NCBI GenBank assembly: GCA_002946415.1
Contig: NJPS01000037.1
Span: 310,001-374,000 of the forward strand
DNA: 64,000 bases
Source: Rutstroemia sp. NJR-2017a BVV2
Taxonomy: Eukaryota; Ascomycota; Leotiomycetes; Helotiales; Rutstroemiaceae
Reading direction: 5' to 3'
In this document: positions 1-9,000 of the stretch, in pieces
Numbering within the stretch: the stretch's first letter is position 1
How the letters are laid out: the number at the start of each line of letters is the position of its first letter
Position numbers and translations under genes: made by a program
The notes under the pieces: generated by a model
What the model was told of the DNA's origin: nothing
The model's database searches: none
What the model saw: the letters and a program-made list of their open reading frames with translations, nothing else

Positions 1-657
1 GCGTTCCCTTTGCCGCCGTCGCCGGAAAGTAGGAGGAGGGTGAGTGGGGGCGGGGACGGGGGATATCTAGGCGGGGGTGAGGGGTATCTGGGTGTAAGAG
101 GATTCGGCCATGTTGGTGCAAGTGGAGGTGGAAGGGAAAGAGAAAGTGCGATAAGTAACGAAAACGACGGGTTACAAAGAAGTAAATCAGAAGCGACGAG
201 CGTGAGTGCTTTGTCGAGGGTTTCGGATGAGGGTGGTGTGGGGGTGCGGGTGGGGGTGGATGGGGCGAACGAGAGGGCATTGGGATATGGGGCGGGGGTG
301 GGGACGGGGTATGATGGGGCGGTAACAGGGTATGAGAGGCATAGAGAAAGTCTGGATCTCTATGATGCGAGTCCGATTGTGCCGAAGGTGGTGGAACCGG
401 GGTCGGAGGTTTGGCAGAGGCATCATTTTCCGAGTAGGGTGGATACTGTTGTTGGGGAGAGGGAGAGGGGGAAGGGGAGGGGGGGTGAGGGGGGAAGGCC
501 GAGGTTGGAGGTTGATACGGGGGAGGGGGTGGGGTATGCGAGGGAGAGGGGGATGGAAGGTGGGAGGGGGAAGGGAGAGAGAGTGCACATGTCGGCGACG
601 AGTTATCCGGGAATGGAGTGGAATCCTTATATGGGGGGGTTGGCCGGGGATGATTGA
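1..657 (+). CDS. 3' end of an unnamed Gly/Arg-rich protein (5' truncated by window)
   Basis: The frame is open from the first base to a TGA at 655-657, so this is the C-terminal part of a gene entering from the left. About 218 residues are visible. They are low complexity and rich in Gly, Arg, Glu and Val, with a serine-rich patch (SKSEATSVSALSRVS) and a more ordered stretch around SLDLYDASPIVPKVVEPGSE. The last residues (MSATSYPGMEWNPYMGGL) look like a conserved tail. The composition fits a disordered cytoplasmic tail. No domain is recognised, and a strongly G-rich coding strand inflates antisense open frames here. The reading frame is probably real because it is long and ends cleanly, but the function is unknown. 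Confidence 0.5.
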   Translation, partial: AFPLPPSPESRRRVSGGGDGGYLGGGEGYLGVRGFGHVGASGGGRERESAISNENDGLQRSKSEATSVSALSRVSDEGGVGVRVGVDGANERALGYGAGVGTGYDGAVTGYERHRESLDLYDASPIVPKVVEPGSEVWQRHHFPSRVDTVVGERERGKGRGGEGGRPRLEVDTGEGVGYARERGMEGGRGKGERVHMSATSYPGMEWNPYMGGLAGDD

Positions 658-1829
658 TTCTTGGGGAGTCTTGAGGTTTGGAATGGCGAAAAGGGGGAAC
701 GGAGAAATTTGTACAGAACGGAAAGAGGATGGTATGTTATATATAGCTAGCTTATGCTACGCGGTGCTTAGCGGTGATGGGTGCTGGTGGATATATGCGA
801 GGGAAGGAAAAGAAAAAGGGAGTTGGGAGGGAATGGTTAAATGGATATGGGAGGATTATATGCTATGCAACGAAGCGTACGATATGAATATTTGCTTGCT
901 TGTTTGTTCGGTAGTCAGCTTTTATGTATGAATACATACATACCCCTGTATATGATATGAATATGAAATATGAATATGGATATGGATTTTGAATATGGAA
1001 TATGAATATAGCTAGGGGGTAAATATATTATGTTCTTTTGGTGAAGGGAAGGCCGAGAGTGGTAGAGGTTTAAGTTGTTAAATAGCGGGTTACTGTAGGT
1101 GGTTAGTTGGTTCAATACAGCGCCTGTTGGGGTTGAGTGGGATTGCTCAAGTTTTGGCGGGATGACTTGATTAAGAATCTATATCCTGCTGGCCTTAATC
1201 ATATCTCTCTTGAGTTCGGTTTTAAGTTTCGGGAAGTAACTCGGTGGTTTAAATGAGGTTTTTGTTATAGGGTCGGCGGGATATAATGTTGTGGAGTTGT
1301 AGTTATAAGGGTGTTGGAGTTATTGAAGTGTCGGAATAAGAATCTAAGATTGATATAGTTAGGGAGAGATATACTTGGATGGTCTGGCCTACAGCCATTA
1401 GTTAGAGAGGATCAACCTACTTGAACCAGCTATAATCCTCATAGATTACTCTGTGGTGTTAAATTCAGAGGTTAAACCCACGTGAAGTGTTCGCGACGTT
1501 GGAAGGTGGGGGCAGCTACATGTTGGATATGGGGTCTGATAAGCGAAGCTCGGGTTGCTGGGATAGGAGGTGGGTAGGTTAGGCGCTAATTCATTGGGCG
1601 GTTTTCCTAGTTGGGTAGGCAGCTAAGGTAGTGTTGGTGTTGGTGTTGATGTTGGGTCAAAGCTTTAAGGACAGTCGGATTGGCCTGGGGTGCTTTGGAT
1701 GTTGTTAAAAAGCTGCAGGATCGCCGTTGGGAGAGATAAAGCTTTTGCGTTCGATTGATTGAGTGCTTATTTATCGTATCTGTGTTAGTCCCGGGTTTAA
1801 TCCCCGAGAACTTATAACTTTAGCCCATC
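658..1829. other. Intergenic, no gene seen
   Basis: This is about 1.2 kb between the truncated first gene and the MFS gene. It holds a TATG-rich low-complexity stretch near 930-1010 and otherwise unremarkable sequence. It must include the first gene's 3' UTR and the MFS promoter. No coding or RNA gene is supported. Confidence 0.5.
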
Positions 1830-3660
1830 ATGACACGCGCTTCCCACACAGACGAGCATACTTCAACCCCACTCTTATCATCCCCATCTACCTCAAATAT
1901 CCCCCTCCTCATCAAATCCCCTTCCCCCTCCTCCCACAACCCCAACACCGCCCTCCTCTTCCAATCCTACACCCGCTGGCTCCCCTTCCTCTTCCTAACC
2001 GAAATCCACACCGGCCTCGACGAAACCCTCATCACAACCGCTACCCTCTCCATCGGCTCCACCTTCCACACCCTCTCGCACCTCTCCCTCCTCGGCACCT
2101 CCTTCTTCATCGGCATCCTACTGGGTTATCTAATTTTCCCCACCATCGGCACTCTCTATTCCCGTCGCTGCGCAATTCTCGGCACGCATCTTTCCTATCT
2201 CACAGGCATCCTCCTCGCGTCTTTCGCCCCGTCGTGGAATCTACTTATTCTCGGACGCTGGTTCCAGGGTCTGGGCGCGGGCGGCGAGTTGGCTTGTTTG
2301 AGTATTGTTATTGCAGACACGTTTGAGGATTTGGGGGATAGAGCCCGCTGGGAAGGGATCGGGTATGCGGTTTTTGCGGTGACGAGTTGTGTGGGGGAGG
2401 TGTTGGGGGGAGCGATTACGGAGATCTGGGGATGGAGGTGGGTTTATAGGGTGCAGGTTCCTGGGATGGCTGTTTCTCTGCTGGGAGTTTGGTGGTTCTT
2501 CCCAGCGGGGGTAGCTCTTGAGGTAGAAGAAGAAGAACAGGAGGGACAAGGGGAAAGTGTCTGGCAAAGATTGATGTCTTACAATCTTCTCGGAGCAGCA
2601 GCTGTCGTAAGTGCGACTGCGGCATTGTACATTGGACTAGATGTCGGGAGTACAGCATCATATGCCGAGCCCAGCGCATATATTTCGCTCGTCTTGTCTG
2701 TGCTAGGGTACGCGATATTCATCGCGTCAGAATACACGCACTCCGATCCGATTGTCCCGCACTCGATGCTGCAGAACCGCGCCCTACTCGCAGTCCTGCT
2801 GTTGAATTTCCTGGTCATGGGCTCCCAGTACATGGCCATGTACTATGTACCGGTGTTTTATCAAGCGGTAAGCGAGGCCTCGGCGCTGCGGGCGGGGTTG
2901 TATATGGTTCCGGGGGCGGTGGCGACACTGGTGGTTTGTGCTGGGGTCGGGAGGTGGATTGGGGATGGGAAGAGGGGGCTGCAGGGCTTGCTGGTGGGGA
3001 GTGTGGCGTTGGCGATTTGGGGGAACTTGGGGTTTGCGGGGGTCGGCTGGTGCTGGTCGGGTTTGGTGGCTCCGGAGGTGCTGGCTTATGCGGTTTGGAT
3101 GGCGGCGGATGCGGTGGTGTTGCTTTGTGCTACGGTTGCTTTGAGTAAGTTCTATGCGTTCTCGATACTTTCTTTTATCAGTTCTTCCTCTCAAGCAACT
3201 TCTCCCCGAAATCTGGGTCTTTCTCCTCTGTTCGAATCACAATGCTAATTTCTTAGACTCACACGTGCCTCCCAACCACGACACAACCCCCTATTTCCGA
3301 GCAATGTTCCTCGCACGTGGTTCTGGCAGCGGTCTGGGTATCGCAATTAGCTCCTGCATTGTCCAAGGATCTCTGAAGTCTCTGCTGAGTAAAATCCAGC
3401 CGCCCTTGGGGAAAGACATGATTCGGGATTTGAGACAGAGTCTGAATGATTTGGAGAGATTGGCAGAGAGTCAGCAGAGAGATGTGAGGTGGGTTTATGG
3501 GAGAGCCATTGTTTGGGCTATGGGATTTGGGGTTGCGGAGTTGGTTGCATGTTGGGGTGTGGCGTGGTGGATAGGGGGAAAGAAGATACGGGGTGAGGGT
3601 GCGGGGTTGGGAGAGGAAGATGTAGTGGGTGGTGGAGTGGAGGAGGAGAGGGAGTATTAG
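1830..3660 (+). CDS. MFS transporter, DHA2-like drug:H+ antiporter family
   Basis: Two exons, 1830-3144 and 3257-3660, join in phase 1 across a 112-nt GTAAGT...TTAG intron with a CTAA branch site just before the acceptor. The product is 572 aa. The first TM carries the DHA2-type LDET motif (usual form LDxT). Further on come the loop motif GRWFQGLGAGG and GWRWVYRVQVP, the fungal equivalent of GWRWxFxINxP. Exon 2 supplies the AMFLARGSGSGLGIAISS helix and a charged C-terminal tail, as in the family. The motif C helix reads GEVLGGAI where GPxxGG is usual. Proteins of this type export drugs, toxins or siderophores across the plasma membrane. The substrate cannot be read from sequence. There are no other metabolic genes beside it on the same strand. 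Confidence 0.85.
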
Positions 3661-3708
3661 GATGATTTTGAAAACAATTTTAATTCTCTAAATTAAACAA
3701 TATAAATG

Positions 3709-5624
3709 CTAACTAGGTCGCTTAAACGGATGCGCTTCCGTATTAAGCACATATTCATCCAGGCTGATGAGATCTGGCTCGGAAAAGATAAGATAGAAAT
3801 ACTTCAATGTCTCCGCCATCCAGAAAGATTCCATTCTATCTGCTTTCTTAGGATTCGGCACCATGCAGTCTTCCAGCTCCGCATGACCGATTTCAGTAAT
3901 GGTGTGTTTGATAATGTTGTTGAACATGGTCCATGCTCTTTCGAGCAGTGAACGGTCGCCTGTGATACGGTAGAGTATGAATACCGACTCGATGGCTTCT
4001 GGTCTATTCGGAGATTAGCGTATTGAAGGCGTTACCGCTTTTAAAAGAACTAACCTTAGCATGTACCATCCACTGTCTATCCTGCTCACTCCAGGCAAAA
4101 GTTTATACTTCTCAATCTTCTCCTTCGTGGTTTCCGAGCCCTCGTTCATCTCGTCTACTTTATCATGCCACTTCTTCTCATCCCAAAGACATGAATTTTC
4201 ATCCTCACAAGTAACCAGATGCATACTCTCCGGCATAATACCTAATGGCATACTTTCATAACCCCATAAGCATCCTTCTGTGAGTTTTCTCGCTAGAATG
4301 AGATCTTCCTCATTTTCAAAAATCTTGGCACCAATCGCCACCATTCCTCCCGCAAAACAACCTAAATGTTGAGCTTCTGGACTTGTCTTCAGCTCTTTAA
4401 ATGGCGTTTTCCCTTCGCTATCAACTTGGCCAGCTAGACGGATATCTTCGCCGTTCGGCAACATGGGACGGTAGAATATATTCCGTTTGATGGCGATGAG
4501 GGCGTATTCATATATCCTTCGATATTGCTGTGTGGCCCCACCGAGTAATAAGTGTTGCTTTCAGAAGTCAGTCTAGATGCGCAAGTGCGGGAAATCTTGG
4601 AACAAACCTTAGGAAAGTACTCGTACAATGAATCCGCCATTCCACCGATACTAAACCCAGTGGATTCTACAAAATTCATACTCTTCGCATTTAAAACTAC
4701 TGGCCACATTCCGGGTAACTTTGACTTCGACTGCTGCTGATCAAAGACATCCGTGATGCGCTGTACAGCATCATAGTACTTTGGATCCCCAGTAATCTGA
4801 CTGAGACGAGTAAACTCCAACGTCAAGGAGCAAATTTCAGACTCGAGGACATTGTCACTGGCTTCCTGGGAGCTACCGTTCGCTGCAGCGTTGAAGTCCC
4901 ATCGCAGGATAGGCAGTCGATTGGGCGTATCGAATGCCTTGTAGAGCATATCACCCATTTCCGTCGCCTTCTGAAGTAAGATGGGATACTTCCCATCGCT
5001 CAGGTCGTATGCTGACAGAAAGCCACCTAGATATCTGATGGTGGTTTCAAAAACATTGAGTAGATCCAGGGCACAGGTGCTGAAATCAATTTGCTGGATT
5101 GCTTGGACTGCGATCTTAAATCCATTGTGCATGCCCATGATCCACAGTGTATCTAGCACATATTAACACTTTGGACGAATAATACAGATAGGTCACATAC
5201 CTAAAGAATCCACAAGTGTAGCAGCCCATCCACCGAACGGATTCATAGATTCTCCCGAAATCGGCTGCAACTCGTCGTTCAGCCATGCATGGTTAACATA
5301 CCCCGCCCAAGCATGTGTGAAATTTCCTTTCACAGCATCACGCCGCGCAAGTCTCACGGCCTTTTCTTGCTTCGTCTCTTTTCCGAATTTATGTTGGATC
5401 TTCGGTATGTTCTGGATGTTTGTCGGCACGGGCTTCATGGACGTGACAGGAAATCTATGTGGAACTTCTGACCATTTAAATTTGCCCTCATCTTGATTGG
5501 ACGGTGGCTGTGCTAATATTACTTCGGGTGAATTTTGGTAGAGATAAGATGAAGATCTATTGAAATACAGGAGAATCACAATGAAAGCTGCGGTAATGGT
5601 AGAGATCTTCCATCTCGAAGACAT
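3709..5624 (-). CDS. Class I alpha-1,2-mannosidase, glycoside hydrolase family 47
   Basis: Four exons on the minus strand (5624-5201, 5152-4608, 4557-4055, 4003-3709) are separated by introns of 48, 50 and 51 nt and give 588 aa. An N-terminal hydrophobic segment (ISTITAAFIVILLYF) predicts a type II Golgi/ER membrane anchor. GH47 landmarks follow: GGWAATLVDSLDTLWIMGM near residue 140, a GGMADSLYEYFPK motif before intron 2, GCFAGGM, and the C-terminal MESFWMAETLKYFYLIFS plus NTEAHP, whose Thr ligates the active-site calcium. Enzymes of this family trim Man9GlcNAc2 N-glycans. Length fits fungal members. The upstream interval has a TATA-like element on the minus strand near 5680. Every splice junction restores a conserved family motif, so the model is secure. 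Confidence 0.92.
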
Positions 5625-6061
5625 CGCGACCGCAAAATTGTTTGGAGAAACGGTTTATTCATGGTTGGAATCTCTTCTTTAAATATATTGATTTGGTTGA
5701 ATCTCAGGAATGGGGTGAAAAAGATACATGCCAAGCGGGTAGCCGCCTTGTCGTGAAATCCCATATTTCATCGCAGTATTGCTTGACGCGAGATTATTTT
5801 CATCCCTTAATCCACTGAGGCAAGATAATCCGAGATTTGGGGCTTATATCGTGTCTTCCCTTGCGGGAACGCGCTTGCTAGAATATTAATTGATAGAGGC
5901 TTGGGATATGTTGTTAGAGGATAATTAGGAATCTTTAGAAGTCGCGCTTCCCGATCTCCACCTTTTCAAGTAGTTCATAAGATTCGTTTCATTCTACAGC
6001 ACTTTGTATTAATTCTAAAAAATAGAGCTACCTGTCCAAAGGCCCTCCTTCATAATCTACA
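5625..6061. promoter_or_regulatory. Promoter interval of the GH47 gene / 3' end of the helicase gene
   Basis: About 440 bp lie between the GH47 start codon and the helicase stop codon, with both genes on the minus strand. It holds a TATA-like AATATATTTAAAG (minus strand) about 50 bp upstream of the GH47 ATG. No coding sequence is visible. Confidence 0.4.
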
Positions 6062-9000
6062 TCAAATATGAACGCGACGAAATTGTTCCTCCAGGTCAGT
6101 CGCACGCCTAACACCATCAACAGCCTGATGATCATGACCACCAATCGGTGAACCACATTGTGGACATTGAGATGTTACCATCGGCATACCGCATTCTCCA
6201 ACCGTAAAAGGGTGACCGTTCTCGCAATAGTACCAATGCCCAGTGCCGCTAAAGCTCTGCGCCATAGCTGCATAAACAGCGGCTTTTTCCTCGTTGCTCA
6301 CTGGCATATAGAACGTCGAGCCGCGCAGCATCTTCTCTACGTCCTCAACCTCGTTACGCATGCCCGCTGTTTGGCCAGGATAGTCATCGCATATTTTATG
6401 TGCAAGTTGAAGATGTGCACGGGCTTTGTCTAACAGCTGTGTAACCTCAGATCCAGGCTCTGAGAAGCTCCGCTCGAGGGCAAAAAAGCGCGCCCAATAT
6501 AGGTGACCCTCGACCATACTGCCTGGCTGATTCCTTGAGTGGGATTCTTCTATCAGTTTTTCGCAGTCCTTTCTGTTCGTTCTCAAATTGATCTGAAAGC
6601 TGGCTGAGATTGGGCCGGTTCTGTCTTTCCAATCATTGAGGAAAGCGAGGAGGATAGTGTAGTCGCATCTAATAAGCAGGACTGTAGTCAGAAGTCGGTT
6701 GCGGACCTGAAGGATATCGACTTTGGAGCTCAAATCGGTGTTGATCCCACGATGTCTACGAGCGTCTTGAACAAGGTCGTAAATTCGGCCATACGGTTGT
6801 TCTTTTTCATCGACTTGCTGCAGAAAGTTCCGGATCTCTCTTCGAAGCCCGATAATCGTTCTAAACCGGGTTTCTTTTCGCGTGACCATTCCAATCTGGG
6901 AAATTTGGTGGTCGCGGCTCCCTGTTAATTGAAATGATGCTGAAAAGGGAGTTGTTGGCGATGGATTATTAGAAGCATTAAGGCTGCCTTCGGCAGTCTT
7001 ACGGAGTTCTGCCTCAATCGCTTCAATCTTAGTGAAAAGTGGGATGAACTTCATATTAGCCCAAACTATGAATTTCTTTGTCGACTCATCGATCAATCCT
7101 CGACGAACGATGCGACTGTAGCGGTTGATGTTTCGTAAAGGGCTGCGGCAAGTTGGACAGCTTTTCATGCCGGAGGCAGAGAATGGTTCGGCACTATTCT
7201 TCAAACCTACAATTGACCCTTCATCGTTCATGAGATAGAAATCTGAAATGCTCATATGTCCGTCCATACTCTCCAGGGTGAGGATGTGTCCACATGATGG
7301 CACGATGCAAGGTTCCTCATCAAGATCAATCTCCTCGAAAGTAGATGACAAAATGAAATCAACCACCATTCCTTTAACGTTTTGGTGCGCACAAATCTGG
7401 CAATACGCAACGTCTGGACATACTTCCCCGCAAATTGACGGACATCGATGTCCACAAGCCAACATTTTTGCACATCGCTCTGAGCATGGTAGTAGCTCAC
7501 AAGGCACAGCACATGGTAACGGACACCGTCCACGATGTGGACAAGACCAAGAACAATCATCAGCACATGGTGCGCATGGCTCGTGACATAGTTTGCTGCA
7601 CTTCGAATGACTGCAGCTAACTTCGCAGGGCTCTGTGCAAAGAGGGCAGGGCTTGTCGCCATGACATGAAGCTTTGCAGCTATGACTGCAGGTTGTGTAT
7701 GGTCTTCCACATCGAATATTACAAACTCCGTGCGTCCTCTCAACAATGTTACCGTCAACTCTTTTATTGCAATCCTTGCAAGTATGCGTGCAATTGTGCC
7801 CACAAGTCAGTGCTGCCCCGCAGGTTGCTGAACAGGGGTGATCAGGATTCAAGGGCAGTTCATAACAACGGACCCGGATTGTATGTTTGCAATGCTCCAT
7901 AATTCGTTCTATCTGGACATTGCAGCGAACTTCCCCTGGTTCCTGGGCCTCATAACATTTCAACTGCCTGGCGATGTGTCCACATGGCAAAGGAATGTCG
8001 AATACTATGACTTGGCATTTTGGATCGCATGGGTCTCCACAAGGTCTGGGACACGCGTGCTCGCAGCCGTTCTTTGTTCTTGGGCAGCGCTCAAGGCAAC
8101 GAACTGCATTGTGCAAAGATGTAGAATGGCACATATTATAACAAGAATGCCCACAGAGTAGTCTCGATGAGCATCTTTTGGCACAACCACCCTCCGGGGC
8201 GAGCCGAACGAAATCATCCGGTACTGCAACTTCGATGGGTGTTTCTTTATGTCGAGGGCAGCATAGTGCGAGCTTTGGGCCGATCCTATTTGTTTGTTCC
8301 AAAATGGAGAGTACTTGAGCCCACATGGGGACGTGCCTCGAGGTGTCAGAGTTGCCGATGATGTACATTCCATGTCGTGCGCGACTGAGAAGCACGTTAA
8401 TGCGATTTGAAGTCTTCAAGAACCCACATTTTCGCTCAGAGTTGCTCCGAACTAAAGAAACAACAATAACTTTTGCTTCTTCACCTTGGAAGTTGTCAAC
8501 AGTAGCAATCCTCAGAGCATTTAGAAGTGTCGTTTTCTGGACTTTAACTTGCGCTTGACCATCTGCAGAAGTTTCTGCATCTTCTTGAAGTCCTCGAGCT
8601 TCCAGTTCCTCTTGATCTCGATCTCCAACAACAATCTCGAAGGAATTCGCTAAAAGCTTCTTGATTTTCTGTAGTTGCCCTAGATAAGGAGTAATAACTG
8701 CGATATCTTCACTCCCATACTTTCCTTGCCTTACGAGATGTGAGACAAGAGCACCAATCATGTTTACTTCGAAGGTATTCGTTCTGGATAGGGAGACAGC
8801 TTGAGCAGGTCGCGGGTCTTCGTTTTCCTGGTGGTCAAGCCAATATAAGCGATCTCTCATCCCATCGACTTCCGGATATTCTAAAACTGAGGGATGATCT
8901 TGCAAGTCCGGATAGAGCGGTATTCTGACTAGCTCTGAGATGGATGGGTGCATTCTTCGCTGAATACTCAAGGTACTCAATGGTACCTTAAAATTTCCCA

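Noticed and set aside
1763..2326. 187-codon frame rich in Pro and His overlapping the MFS gene
   Set aside because: It is out of frame with the MFS coding sequence and reflects C-rich codons of that gene.
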